Shown: positions 1-12,154, counted from the first letter of the stretch. The stretch is 64,000 nucleotides of DNA from Atriophallophorus winterbourni (GCA_013407085.1 JACCGJ010001524.1:1-64000); one strand, 5' to 3'. Numbers and translations are program-made. The notes: a model not told the origin generated them from the sequence alone.

Positions 1-1068
1 CGCTCATTTGGCTTAAGGCTGAACAGAAGTTATAGAAATAGAAATATAGATATCAAAGATTTATTCTTGGGTATCCTAGACATGCCATGCATGATTAATA
101 TTAACCAAAATGTTTGTACATACAAGGCCAATTATTAACAATCGTGAAAACAACAATTCATCCAGCACAGTGTACACGCGATTTAAGTTATCTATATACT
201 GGATAGTTTAATTCCATAAATAAATTTACTAATTACTCTCTAAAACAAAAAAGAACATAGTTTCACTTCGTAGATCCATCTCTATACCCCAGTGCAAGCT
301 AGAGCTTTACAAGTTACCTACACTGACTTTATCAGATTACTGCAATATTATATACAGCAACGTAAGTCAGACTGAAATATATACTTAAGAAAGCATCACA
401 CGATCTTTCACAAGACCCATGAACTCCAGTTCGGATAACCATACATATATGGAAAGATGTAAGATCCTAGGATTTAAAACAATATTATTTAGTACAGAAT
501 ATTGAAAACAGCCAACATCGTCATTGATTTACAATTAGGTTTCAAGAAGTCTGAAGTATATAATCCTTGCCGTAAAGCAAATTATGTATACTTAAAATTC
601 AAAATCGCGTACGGACAGATTTCTTTATTTCAAACTTTTCTTGTTTATGGAATTTACTTCCTAATAAAAAACGACTGAGCGCTTAAGTGACTGATTACAA
701 AAAGCAACTCAAATCATTTTAACACCGAAAAAATTAGCAGAACTATTTAATATTTATCCAAATCCCGATAATTTATAATTATACGGCATTAAAGGCATTC
801 ATTTTGTTACCCATATATTTTAAGAACCGTTTAACTTTTTACTTAAGAATTTACTTTATAGAATTGTTAAAAGTCAAGAAAATACACCATCCCGATTCTT
901 GAAATGATGATACCAAATTCGTAACCTGGATTCGATGAATGGAATTACCAATATGCACATACCTGTTTGAACTTAAATGCTGAACATCATTCATGAATAA
1001 ACAGTGCGATTCGTAACTACCAAAACAGTAATTAATACCTTTCCAACATTTCACACACTTACTGTTAC
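1..1068. other. No recognisable gene or repeat
   Basis: The stretch is AT-rich and has no ORF with family resemblance, no splice-bounded exon that I can recognise and no similarity to other repeats of the window. The only ORF of note (851-1054, minus) has no recognisable domain. Confidence 0.5.
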
Positions 1069-1097
1069 TTGTTTACCATTCTTCCTCATTCTACTGT

Positions 1098-1139
1098 CCC
1101 TATCTGATGAGTGCAAACAGCACGAAACCGGTCTTGGGG
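1098..1139 (+). ncRNA. Hammerhead ribozyme, copy 1
   Basis: The core reads CTGATGA (1104-1110), stem II GTGC/GCAC closed over an AAACA loop (1111-1123), GAAA (1124-1127), then ACCGGTC, with predicted cleavage after C1133. Helix I is CCCTAT (1098-1103) against TTGGGG (1134-1139): five pairs, with a T-T mismatch next to the core. All invariant core bases of the hammerhead family are present. Helix III has no loop because ACCGGT is self-complementary, so a dimeric fold between two units is more likely than a single one. Confidence 0.85.
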
Positions 1140-1329
1140 TGTGTGATGGAGATGCATGCAAATGAGCTTTTTTATTCATGTTCATGGGTTAAAACCCAGT
1201 CTACATGAATAACGGCTCATGCGATTGAACAAGTTGGTTGTATCAAGCTTACCCAACAGTGGCATACAAGCGCAAATTGTTTACCATTCTTCCACTGTTT
1301 GAAGCGCATGCGGATCCTCATCCTAATGT

Positions 1330-1371
1330 CCCTATCTGATGAGTGCAAACAGCACGAAACCGGTCTTGGGG
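1330..1371 (+). ncRNA. Hammerhead ribozyme, copy 2
   Basis: Same 42-nt motif as copy 1: core CTGATGA at 1336-1342, stem II GTGC/GCAC, GAAA at 1356-1359 and predicted cleavage after C1365. It is identical to copy 1 in the core, including the mismatch at the first helix I pair. Cleavage here and at copy 1 would release an RNA of exactly 232 nt (1134-1365). Confidence 0.85.
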
Positions 1372-1561
1372 TGTGTGATGGAGATGCATGCAAATGAGCT
1401 TTTTTATTCATGTTCATGGGTTAAAACCCAGTCTACATGAGTAACGGCTCATGCTAATGAACAAGTTGGTCGTATCAAGCTTACCCAACAGTGGCATACA
1501 AGCGCAAATTGTTTACCGTTTCTCCACTGTTTGAAGCGCATGCGGATCCTGATCTTACTGT

Positions 1562-1603
1562 CCCTACCTGATGAGTGCAAGCAGCACGAAACCGGTCGTG
1601 GGG
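1562..1603 (+). ncRNA. Hammerhead ribozyme, copy 3 (best paired)
   Basis: Core CTGATGA at 1568-1574, stem II GTGC/GCAC with loop AAGCA, GAAA at 1588-1591, cleavage expected after C1597. Helix I is fully paired: CCCTAC (1562-1567) with GTGGGG (1598-1603), one G-T wobble. This is the copy most likely to be active. The RNA between copies 2 and 3 would again be 232 nt (1366-1597). Confidence 0.87.
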
Positions 1604-1652
1604 TGTGTGTGATGGAGATGCATACAAATGAGCTTTTTTATTCGTGAACATG

Positions 1653-2529
1653 ATTATATAATTATTCGTGAATATTATCTAAGACACGTTGGTAGCAAAT
1701 GCTTGGAGCTTATTCTCAATGATTCTGAGTAAATCAAAAGTGCACCATGATGAGTATTGTGGAAAAACCTCTTAGTGTAACATGTCACAGTCGAGCAGTG
1801 AGTTACTACTGGGATAACAAAAGACAATTGCTATCAGAATAAGACTATCCCAGATGAGCGAGATTACGCACCAGAGAACATCGGAAAGAAATAATGCAGT
1901 CATTTATTGTTTTCAATGAATTTATTGATGAAGATAAAGCAGCACGCTCATAATTAAGATGTTCGCTCTCAGTAAGTTAATGTCGCAAACTCTGAATGAT
2001 AATCAGATCTCGTTAATATCGATTAGGTCCAATACGCACAGAGAATAGCGGTAACGAAAATCTATATTATAGAAAGCTAGCAGCAATTTTATAACAATGT
2101 GAAAGACTGCAACATTGTGGGTAATACGGTGTGACAAATGAGTGTGCAGGCTGTGTGAAGCTTTTTCGAGCGGTGCTATTAATATCACCAAAATACAGAA
2201 TTCTGTAGAGTGCGACTGATGATTGCGAACGGGATACGATTTGTAAACCAAGTTAAACAGGAGGCCCCATGCATCTAGTGCCGTTGTTTCTATATACTAC
2301 CGCCGAAAGCATACTTTTAGGATGCGACAAGCTCTTCCTTTATATATGTGGTATGATGAGAAAGACCATACATGGGTGTTGATGTAATATTTCGCAGTTC
2401 ATATGACAGTAAAGAAAGCGATATTGTTCTCAATCATGTTCGCTTAACTAGGTAACCGTTAAAGAGTTAATAATATTGGGAATGCTCAAGAACAATTCGG
2501 TCGAAAAAACCCTACGTCGAAACAGAAAA
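1653..2529. other. Intergenic, nothing recognised
   Basis: No coding frame with family resemblance and no repeat shared with other parts of the window was seen. ORFs on the minus strand at 2003-2251 and 2448-2819 look like chance or shadow frames. Confidence 0.4.
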
Positions 2530-4440
2530 ACCGGTGAAGAAATCGAGTTATCATGTGATTTGGCCAAAGGATTCAAGGTCATGTGGAAAAAGCTACCTTG
2601 ATGGATTTCTGTGGTGCGACGTAACATTATTAGGCGCGACAGAAACCGGCGGAGATACACAGCCTTCCCAACATACAGAAATTGGCTTCGAGAAACAATA
2701 CAGTAAAGCTTCAACATGGACATAAGCGAAGCTACGAAACTAACCTGGCGAACTCTGATAAGAAGAAGCCTAAAAAGTCTTTTAGTTATCTTCAGTCTAA
2801 GGGTAAGACAAGGAAGCACATAGGTACCCTATTATTAGACAGTGGCGAGAAAGTCAATTCTGATCTTGACATGTCAGCAGCTTTGCCGGATTATTTTGAA
2901 AGTGTATATAGAATGGATAGCGGTGATGCGATTCACTGAGTCTCAACTCTTAGTCCGGAAATGAGTGCCTCTCCAAGCGAAGTTGTTTTTGCATGGATGA
3001 TGTCTCTCGGGTCCTACCGAATCTAGACGGAAATAAATCCGCCGGAACTGACGACGGGCACCCGAAAATTGTAAAGGATATATCGAAGGTACTAGCAGAG
3101 CCTCTCTATTGGTTATACAACGAATTGCTCTGCAAGGGAATCCTATCAGATGACTGGGAGAGAGCCATTGTTGTACCCGCTCCAAAAGGAGGTTGCGCAA
3201 ATATAATTAATAATCTCCAACCGATAGCTTGAAAATTGTTTTATGTAAAGCTATGGAGAGACTTAATGGGGATCGGTTGTGCAGCCACCTCGTGCACGAT
3301 TCATCATTAAGCACGGTTTAACATAGCTTCCTTAAAAGAAGGACGTGTTTCTCGAATCTTCTATGCTTTTTAGATAGAGTATTCAAGACACTGAATGAAG
3401 GCAGGTAGGTATAGGTCCTTTATTTAGACTTTAGTAAGACGTTCGACTCAATTAGTCAAAGGTTCCTATGGCTGAAGCTCACAGCCAAAAGTAGCATCTG
3501 GTAAGCTTCACGATAACCAGTTTTCGTGATAGATCATTCCAAGTCAGTGTACGCGATACTACCTCTGAATTCACAAAAGCTACCAGTGGAGTAATACAAG
3601 GTTCAGTATTAGCTACAATACTCTTCCTGATCTTTATCAATGATTTGGCATCTCAGTTGTCATGTTCCTTCTGCATGTGTGCTGATGATGTCCGATTCAC
3701 CGGAATTAGTTATCACGGTGATCTGTTAAGAGATATTGAAAAGGTCTTTAAATGGTCGCAGACTTGGGATCTTCCTCTAAACTATAGTAAATGTCATCTC
3801 TTGTCTGCAGCATTCGACTAAATTACAGTTACTGGATTGACTTTCAATCTTTTCAGAGGGTACAGGATTTAGGTATAGTCGTAACAGAGGACTTCAAATT
3901 AACAGCGCAATGTGCCTCAGATGAACAACAAGCTAGAGTGGAACTCTTTAGATGTGCAAGCCAGGAGCCCTTTTTTTAAAAAGGCATATTACTACTAGAT
4001 GGGGTCCAATGTCTGGCTACCAAAATGGTTGAAGATATGTCTAGGAAACCCTACGAGGAACGTCTAATTTCACTAGGTCTCTTTTCGCTCCGGCGTCTAT
4101 GGGGTGACCTAATAGAAACCTTCAAAAATACTGAAAGACCTAGGCAAAGAAGGTTGTCAAAATCAGTTCTCTCGAGCGATCAACCCCTCAACTAGAGGGC
4201 ATACAATGAAGCTCCCGAAAGATCACAATCGTTTGAATCTTAGACAACACTTCTTCAGTGAAAGAGTTGTAAGCTCCTGAATAAGCTGGCTGAGGAACTA
4301 ATCGCTTGCATATCGGTTGGTTCGTTCCAAAGGCATTTGGGTGACTCGTGTCCTGAGCTTTTCTCTGACTTCTCTAGATGAATTTGCAGGTCGCCTGTCG
4401 ATAGAATGAGCATGACAATGTATTTCATTTCAAATTTATA
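2530..4440 (+). pseudogene. Decayed CR1-like LINE (reverse transcriptase part)
   Basis: Pieces of a non-LTR reverse transcriptase lie in order on the plus strand but in changing frames. They include a segment before the RT (2640-2760), an RT start with NKSAGTDDGHP and GILSDDWERAIVVP (2993-3232), a motif resembling YLDFSKTFDS (near 3420), GVIQGSVLATILFLIFINDL (near 3590-3650), the catalytic CADDVRF, which matches the FADD motif (near 3680), and a C-terminal DLGIVVTEDFK (3864-3900). The end resembles the CR1 tail SFQRHLGDSCPELF (near 4330). The same order of motifs is seen in the better copy at 28870-30383. Many frameshifts and stops show it is dead, and it lacks the endonuclease, as expected for a 5'-truncated copy. 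Confidence 0.8.
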
Positions 4441-4654
4441 CGGTTTTTACCAAGATTTAAAAACAAAACTGCACAAAAATTCAATAATATAATATCTCGT
4501 TTTAAATGTAAGCACGTTTCTTCCCTAGCTAACTTATCACAAACTTCGTTAAGAGTAACCCTTTCCGTTTTTTCAGTCGCAGCTACTTATACCTGGGACC
4601 GAATGACGGTCTGGAAACACCTGACGTATCATCGCATACGACGAGGATATCAAA

Positions 4655-4795
4655 GTTAAAACAACAAACTTTGGCAGTGGTGGGTGCTACTTTGAATCTT
4701 TACACCGACAGAAATTCTGGACGCTCGGTTGGATTATTAGCCATTTACAGCCCTGTGTCCATTGAAATGAACTGAAATGAATGATTTATCATGCA
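4655..4795 (+). repeat. SINE-like repeat with TGAACT-type tail
   Basis: It shares the block GAAATTCTGGACGCTCG, a TTAGCCA segment and CCTGTG, and ends with repeated GAACTGAAATGAA. Related copies lie at 26636-26775, 30835-30960, 31105-31300, 39085-40010 and 40255-40370, in both orientations. The short simple-repeat tail is typical of SINE 3' ends. Confidence 0.6.
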
Positions 4796-4894
4796 TAAAA
4801 TAGCATTTAACTGAGCCTGTTGAATTCAGATGGGCGTCTCTGATGCTCAAAATAGATAGAAAGTTCAAACAAAAACATCAAACATTAAATCGGA

Positions 4895-5215
4895 ACAAAA
4901 ATCTATATTTGCATGCAATTCCAGCACACACCCAAAGACTGGTTCTGTGCTATTTGCACTCATCATGTTTGGAGAGTACGTTAATGATCCAGTTGTCTTG
5001 AAAAATTGGAACTATGGTAAATAAATGGCGCTTGTATGCCACTGTTGGTTAAGATTGGTACGACCAACCTGTTCAATCACGTGCCCACACACACAGAGAT
5101 GTTAAACACACGATCATTAATGAAAATCCATATTTGAATGGATTTCCATCGCGCACACCCCACGACCGGTTTTGTGTTGTTTGTATGCATCAGTCAGGGA
5201 TATTAGGATCAAGAT
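4895..5215 (-). repeat. Degenerate hammerhead-repeat dimer
   Basis: Read on the minus strand, two copies of the hammerhead unit follow each other. Their predicted cleavage positions, complement of 5164 and 4937, are 227 bp apart, close to the 232-bp period of the array at 1069-1652. The copy ending at 4937 has AUGAUGA for CUGAUGA and AGAA for GAAA. The copy ending at 5164 has a broken stem II and AAAA for GAAA. Neither should cleave. The flanking words (GCATGCA, TTGTATGCCACTG, TACGACCAAC) match the array. Confidence 0.7.
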
Positions 5216-5759
5216 CTGTATGTTTTGAAAACGAAAATTAATGATGACGACTAGCTCCAATTTATATAGATACGTTTATAATTTGTAACCGCTGAGTTTT
5301 CCAGACCAAAATCTATGGATCTTGACAGTTTTTCTGATTACGCGTCATACGTGACTGCTAATCTGTACCATTGTACACGTTCTGACTTATGCGCTACTAT
5401 CCTTATTGTCATTCCCGTTTTCTCCTAACTTCGTTAGGCCTTATTGAAGTATTTGTCAGCTACAAATTGATGAGCCCTATATACACGTAGCTTTGTGTAT
5501 TTTTTCGGGTAATACAACCTTTTCTTTTTCAATCGGCGTTATTTTTGTACCCCATATTACTATACCGTTGTCATATCGTTTTTGTCTATCATGTTTTACA
5601 GTCACACATTATATTTTACGCTAATCTTGGTTTACCAAGGATTATTCCAAGCCTGTTATAGTTGCCACGTCGGTCATCAATATACCTATTTCTATTCAAC
5701 GGGATTCTAAGTATTGTTTCTACTTCTTAGAAACTGAACTCATTTCAAACAATATCGTT

Positions 5760-8360
5760 AAAAACTCGACCCAGTTTTCTCAGTTAACGCGGAAACTTTG
5801 CAGCGATGTCATGATGCAAATTCGAGACTCAGTCATGCTACTCACTAAGGGTAATTTCTACGAAAGTGTCAAAAAAGCCATGATTTTCCGTCTATTTCAT
5901 TTAAGCTGCAGCAGCTTTTCAGAGGCAAAAGTGGGCCGCTTTTTAGGAGCATCGCAGATGGACGATTTTGTATTAAAGAAACTAGGGCTCCAGCAACTTC
6001 ATGAATATGAGCAAGCCATATTGGTTGCTGCGAAAAGTACTCCAGCGAAAATGGCTGATAGTATCGCAGAATGCATCCTTTCTCGTTCATCAGACGCGCT
6101 AGCGAGTTTGCAGCTTTGCGCAATGGGGTTCGAAGCCTCACACTTAATCGTTGGCTACGATCACGCACCGCATTCCACAAAATCTCGAATAGCCATACTC
6201 GTTTTTGTATTTGCGATAACCACCGAAAATCCGGCAATGATTCGTAACGTTGCATTAAACCTTTCTTCTATCGCACCTCGGGTGTTAGGAACTTTCGGAC
6301 TGACACGCAATGACGACTACTGTCGTCGGCAAAATCCGTTTTTTCGTCTTCTATTCTTTGCAGATTCGACTTCAGATCTCCGCTTTCTATTAGACACTGG
6401 TACAGAAATAAGTGTACTGATGGTAACCTCTACATAACGGCTAGCGCGATGCATCAACAGTTAAGACAGGTAAATGGATCGGTTATAGCAACCTATGATC
6501 AACGCATTTAGTAGCCACTGGTCCTCCTACTGCGAATTGCTTCTGTGGTGCTTGAAAAAGCGACGATATCCGATAAGTACTTCATTCCGGATATTCAGAA
6601 CTTGACCACCAGTATCCAGAGTTTATCATTTCCAGTAAGGCGGACCTTGTTCAGTTGCAAATAGACATTTTATTAACCGACGTGGACAACCCGAAGACGG
6701 TCGTTACCACACCGTTAGGTCTTTAGGAGTTTGTGCGTATGCTTAACAGTCTATGTAATGTGACTCAAACTTCCTACGATTTATGGTTCAGGTATGCTTA
6801 GGTTTACCTTGATAATGCCATAGTTGCTAGCACCTCTAAGGAAGATCATATTATTTACTTTCCTGTACACTTCAACCCTTTATCCTGTCGTCAGTTTACG
6901 ATCACGTTTTGGTCAGATCGCAGTCGATTTCCTACGTTATACGCTGTCGGCTTCTGTCATCAAAACACTTGAAGAAATCACAGAAACAATCCTAAACTCC
7001 CAAGAGCACAACAGCTTCGGGGAACTAATGCGATGTCTTTGAAAGGTGAAATTCTGCTTCTTTTAGCCGTTAAACGATTTGCTTCGCGGTAACGCCGAAA
7101 CATTACTTTTAACGCAAGAGCCGAATTCAGTATCGACATCGTTTAAGAACCATATCACCGAGATCATATCCCTGACGCACAACACTGTTAATATTCATAT
7201 ACGAATCCACCGAGGCATGGGTAGCAATGCTCCAATGACATGTTGACGGGTCATGGGTCACCATATCATTTTTGTGAAGCGACTTTAGCCGGCAGAGACT
7301 CGATATAACACATTCAGTCGGGAAATATTGGCAATATATCTGGTGGTTATGCACCTATGCCACATTCTGGAGAACAGCCAGTTTACCGTTTTCCCCAGTA
7401 ATGAGCCCCTCATTCAAACAATGAACAGATCTGCGGATAGGTACTTGAGAGACTAGGCACCTCTATCTTGTCATTCAATTCAAGGCTGACATATGACAGA
7501 TCGCGAGTGCCCGAAATCCTGTCGCTGATGCACACTCAAGAATCGGTTTGATGGAGCGCCCATCTCCCTCGACCTCAGTGAAATCTATGGTGCGCAACCT
7601 GCTGATGCCTAAACTGCACAGCTCAGGGATTCATTTTCTCTCGGCATCAGACCACTACTTCTGCTCGATGACTCGAGCGATATTCTTTGCGATGTATCGC
7701 AAAACCATCATCGACCGCTTAACCAGTCTGTGTTCAAGCGAAACGGTTTTGATACCCTCCACAATCATTTCCATCCTGGCATTCGTGCAAGCGTTAACGC
7801 TAATTACGCGAAGATTTATCCGACTAAAATCAGGTGGGGACGTTTGGAAATTGGCTAGTGTGCGATGAATGCCAACTCTCGAAAATTCACCACCATATTA
7901 AAAGTTTGATCAGAACTTTGGTTGAGCCGGATGAGCATTTCTTTAACATACACATGGAGCTACTCCGTCCTTTACTACCATCACGTGGCCAGATATACAT
8001 CCTCACATGCATTGACCGTTCCACCAGATGGCCACAGGCTATTCTGAGGCACGTTTGCGCCTCCGAGACAGTTGCGCACGTTTTTCGAATGTAGTTGGCA
8101 CAGTTTGGATACCCGGGTTTCGTAAACACGAACCGTTGTTCTCATTTCAATCGCACAATCGGTAAATTTCTGACTACTCTGGGTTGTTAACATCATCTAT
8201 CTACTGCTTATCTACTGCTGAGAATGGTATGGTGGAACGATTGCACACACAAATCAAATCCGCACGAATGGCGCACGGAGGTACTGACTAGACCAAATTC
8301 CTACCTATCGTACTCTGAGGATTAAGGTCGACCTTCAAATTCCAATTGCAACGGCAACGT
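5760..8360 (+). pseudogene. Decayed Ty3/gypsy retrotransposon C
   Basis: Order and motifs follow gypsy gag-pol, scattered over all three plus frames. A gag-like segment (5940-6075; LQQLHEYEQAILVAA) is followed by a protease site LDTGTEISV (near 6390), an RT segment resembling YEFVRM.NSLCN then YLDNAIVASTSKEDH (about 6720-6850), FGQIAVDFLRYTLSA (6910-6960), an RNase H piece with TFSREILAIYLVVMHL (near 7310-7350) and an integrase core CDECQLSKIHHH...HMELLRPLLPSRG then YILTCIDRSTRWPQA (7860-8060). Integrase remains continue, with stops, to about 8360. No flanking LTR pair was found. It belongs to another gypsy group than the element at 18188-22152. Confidence 0.75.
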
Positions 8361-8493
8361 GTCGGCGTATTTAATAATAAGTGCAGAGGGGCTGCAAAGA
8401 AGATCAAAAATGTAAATAAAAAATAAAAATGGGGACAGTATTGCAACCTGCAGGACACCACGCGGAAATGGTATCGCAAGGATTTTTCTCCAT

Positions 8494-8868
8494 TCAAGAC
8501 CGTATATTGAAGACGATCTTCGAATTAGGATGCAATATAATGACTAATAGATGTTGGAACACCACATTCAGATAGTTTTCGGAGTAAGGAACTTCATACA
8601 ACACTGTTAAATGCATTTGTATAATCCAAAAAAGTTGTACAGCTTTCGATTTACTATCAAGAGAACGTAAAATATGTTGCGTAAGCAAAGTGGCAGCATC
8701 AATTGTTGAACGATTCTTAGGGTGGGCAAACCGATAAGCATAATGTACCTGACAACTGGAAGCCATTCGTCCTAATACAACGCTTTCAAACACTTTAAGC
8801 AAATGCGACATGCACGACGTGACTCGGCTTAATTTTAGTCTGTTCTTTATGCACCGGTCACCACTCAC
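8494..8868 (-). pseudogene. Non-LTR reverse transcriptase fragment
   Basis: The 124-residue minus-strand frame carries SRVTSCMSHLLKVFESVVLGRMA, then HYAYRFAHPKNRSTIDAATLL and ILRSLDSKSKAVQLF. This is the part between RT motifs 2 and A of jockey/CR1-superclade polymerases, where the pattern is TSxxxKxxExxVLxRM followed by FAYRxNRSTxDA. The catalytic D motifs are frameshifted or lost. The bases downstream (8290-8490, minus) show no further domain. It is a different LINE lineage from the CR1 copies elsewhere in the window. Confidence 0.65.
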
Positions 8869-8879
8869 AATCGACCCAT

Positions 8880-11369
8880 AAAGAGAAATTACCCTGACTC
8901 ACCTCGTAGTGACTCATTGCTGAGATACTATGTTCCAGCTTGGAATGACCTTGCACCGTTTGGACTAAGATGTCACTATTCCATTCATTATTTTGAGGTT
9001 AAAGTAGCATCATTTTTATAGCCATAGTGCTCGCATCTCTCAGGACGCTTTATCTGAACATCGCGTGCATATAATCGTGAAGTGTCCAATAAAATATAGC
9101 AAACTAGTTAAGCTCAGCACCCCGAAATTTGCTAGCATTTCAGTCAGAAAAATTGTGAATTCCTATTCCAAGATAAAACACAATCTAAGTTAAGAATGGT
9201 ATTGTTCGATCACAATTTGGATGCAGACGATTTAGCGTATTTTCCTGAAGGGCACATGTGCTGTCAGATGCTATCAGAATGAAGGTTGTACCTGCATGCG
9301 CGCATCGTTTGTATTAGGCTTGCACTTGAAATAATCTGAAAACGTCATTCTTACGATTTTGTTCTGTTTCATCGAATTCCATTAGGATTAACAGATGGAT
9401 CAAATAGAACTCTTAACCGACAGGAGTTCGACAATAGTTATCCGAATCGGTAGTTTGCACCAAACAAAACACAAATGGGACACGCGATTTTTCAATCTAT
9501 TCATTGTACATGATGAACATGGGACGATGAAACGCATAGACACGAAAAATTTCTATTCGAACACCGATAGACCCAAATAAATTTTCCGATACTAACTTTT
9601 CCCGCACTTAACTAATAGGCATTTTCGAGCCATTCAGTAATGACTACTCATATTTAAACAATTTATCAAGTGGCATACACAACAGTTCCTCAAAAGTTAC
9701 ACAATCAACCTACACGTGATATTAGATCCAGCTAGGGTTATTAGGTGTTGAGAAATCACGATAAATAAACGATAACATGCGTGGCTTCTTCGTATTCTAT
9801 AACTACACGGTTGTCGTGTCGACATATCATTGACCTTCAGATTGAGTACATGATTATGTAATGCTGATGAAGGGCCATGCAAGTGCTGACTACTTTCAGC
9901 GGCGCTTTTACAGTTGATTTGGCGAGGAAGGAAGTGCAGTGATGGGTTAACGTTTTGGCAAGCTATCCCAACCAGGCATAATGTTCCTCAGCGTACCTTC
10001 ACTATTTTGAATATAGGTGAATTTGTCTCCAGTGCTGTAGTGCGAGCTTATCCTCACTGGCAATGTTAAAAGCTGTTGTTCCTTAAAGTGGTTTGATTGG
10101 GGATGTGGTAAGCCACGGCTCTACATGCAAATGCAGAATCGTTGCAATTTAAGAATAAGTTGAGTAGCCGAAGATGCATTAGCTACAACACCAAGCTTCC
10201 TGGAGAAAACGGTTTAAAAACACATATCTGCTTGGTTGTATTTGTCAAAACAACCTCGAACGATTTCGAACACATTTCTAATGATTACGGAAACGTTTAT
10301 TAACCATTTCATTGAAGATGTGGAGCGAGTGCAAAAGAAAATCATGAAGCTAGAAAGGGTTTACAATTGGAAGAGTTGCAGCTACTCGTGAACAGCGTCT
10401 AAAAGTGCACGCCAACGGCGTAAAAGATGATTATTCGCACAGGCAAAACACCCCAGTCACACCAAATTACCCCACCCAGTTTGATACACAATATACGAAC
10501 TCCATCAGCATGAATATCTGATGACCCGGAACAATAGTACAACGACGCTATTTTAGCCCACACGATACACCGCATACGAGAAAGCACTCCCTCTGGTGGC
10601 CAAGTCTGAAAACCCCTAAACAAAGAAACGGCAAGCATGCCTGGCGTTGAAAGAAAAAAGCCATTAAAAATAGCAAATTCAATTGCAATAAGAATATCAC
10701 CTTATAAAAAATATCACACGAGGAAACAATCAATTCAAAAAATAAAAGTAAAACATGACGATTGTCATCAGTGATTGCGGAAACGTTCAAAATGCAGTTA
10801 ACGCAAAAGCATGAAGAGGAAGGAGGAAAGGTGAGATTGTGCTGAGCTGAAGAAGGGTGGTGTGCTGCCGTGCGTGCGTGCGTCAAGTGGGTTTCCCTCG
10901 CAACTTCTTTGTCATGCAATGACGGAAAGCATCCAGAGGATCGCTTTGTTCTTTATGAGACTGAGGAAACGAAAACACGGTTTGAGAAAAAAGCACATCG
11001 ATATCATGCCATAATGATGGGTGATGAGTGTTTGAACATGGAAATAGTTATCAATTACAAAAATAATGAACGCGGTAGTTGAGAAAACAAATACGCCAAT
11101 TTATTGGCAGCCTATCAGAACGCTTAGAGAATAGAGAAAATACGGAAAATCCATTATCGGGGTCAACATTACACCGGTAGCAAGTATAGAATTCCTGAAT
11201 GCCATACAACCAGGACATGATAAAATCCTGAAAAGATTGAAAATGAAAGGGAATTAAAAAGTAACGGAATCTATAGCAGAGTAATCAGGCATATTGTGAT
11301 GATGTGCCTATAATTCTTACAAAACATGATTTTTTTCCATTTTTGTGGGCAACAACCTCCTTGTGACTT
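8880..11369. other. Long gene-poor stretch
   Basis: No recognisable host gene. One small plus-strand ORF (9395-9580, 61 residues) starts directly after an acceptor-like TTAACAG and contains WDTRFFNLFIVHDEHG. Another (10870-11082) has no domain I recognise. Either could be an orphan exon but neither can be supported further. Confidence 0.35.
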
Positions 11370-12140
11370 TCTCTACTATGCATCATAATAAGAGTTCCTC
11401 GCTAGGCCACTCGGCAGCGTAGAAGATTAACCAAACACTCCGTGATTGTTACAGCACAACTGCCAAAGAATAGGGTTTCGCGGCATATCATCAAGACTAA
11501 GTAGCCACCTTTAAATATCGAGACCTCAGACCGGGAGAAAAACGCCATCGACATTAGAAGGGTTAATATTTAAGATCTCTATCTGCCTTTGACAAGTAGC
11601 CTGGGTAACCTGAGATTATCTAAGCCCACGTGCAGTCTTTGACTGTGCGGTACTTTGTCTGGATCAGGCTGGTGTTTTCATACATGTCACGTGGCGTTGG
11701 TCAAACCCGAGTTTTACGCCAATTGGGATGCAGCGTAGCAAAGAAAACCGTTTCGGAAGTCGGTCGCCATCCGTAAAACATGACCTAATCAGCGTAGATT
11801 TTACAGTCATATCTGGTTTTCTATATCAGTATTACTATCAAAAACCTCAGTAGTTAGTTGTCTGTCGTTGAGTGTGATGGTACTAGGTAGCTCCCAAAAC
11901 GTTACAGATAAAGCGGGTGTCGAAGATGTCGGACGAGCTCTCTCAATAGGGTCCAAGTTTCGCATCCATCCCTAACGGTCACCTTTAAGATCTCCCATTT
12001 AGTAGTGTTGACAGTAACTTTTCAAGCCAGAGTTTACCTACGAATACTACGGTCGCCTGAGAAATGCGCGCCTAAAATTCTTCATATAATAACGCCAAAT
12101 TATTACGATGTATAAAGCCATCTACAGTTTCAAGCGCCTG
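11370..12140 (-). repeat. LINE-tail repeat interrupted by a SINE-like fragment
   Basis: This stretch matches, in the same orientation, the LINE C-terminal fragment near 41550-42040 (shared blocks TGCATCATAA, CAAACACTCC, ACGCCAAT, CCGTTTCG, AGTCGGT or AGTCAGTGG, ATCCGTA). It is more decayed and is broken at 11597-11684 by a minus-strand copy of the SINE-like repeat A. No open frame remains. Confidence 0.45.
11597..11684 (-). repeat. SINE-like repeat A, first-half fragment
   Basis: It reads, on the minus strand, from the TATGAAA start through GATCCAG and the TGCAGTC block to the TTACCCAGGCTA block of repeat A. It lies within the LINE-tail repeat of 11370-12140. Confidence 0.65.
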
Positions 12141-12154
12141 GTCCCCTATGAATA

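Larger units (their letters stand above)
1069..1652 (+). repeat. Tandem 232-bp repeat with hammerhead ribozymes (retrozyme-like)
   Basis: About 2.5 head-to-tail copies of one unit. The conserved block running from the hammerhead core to TTTTTTATTC recurs with an exact period: the predicted ribozyme cleavage positions are 1133, 1365 and 1597, that is 232 and 232 bp. The first unit lacks about 27 bp upstream of its core, and the third ends soon after the T-rich tract. Each unit also has a near-palindromic GGGTTAAAACCC block. Degenerate copies of the unit occur at 4895-5215 and 14130-14430, and a short insertion at 59781-59884. The architecture matches the animal retrozyme/Sm-alpha class known from trematodes: a small non-coding tandem repeat, one type I hammerhead per unit. 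I see no clear target duplication or LTR around the array. Confidence 0.85.

Noticed and set aside
5869..6255. 128-residue minus-strand ORF
   Set aside because: It is the complement of the gag-like region of gypsy element C and has no motif of its own.
11020..11045. GGTGATGAGTG resembling a hammerhead core
   Set aside because: The C before TGATGA is missing and there is no GAAA after a stem II.
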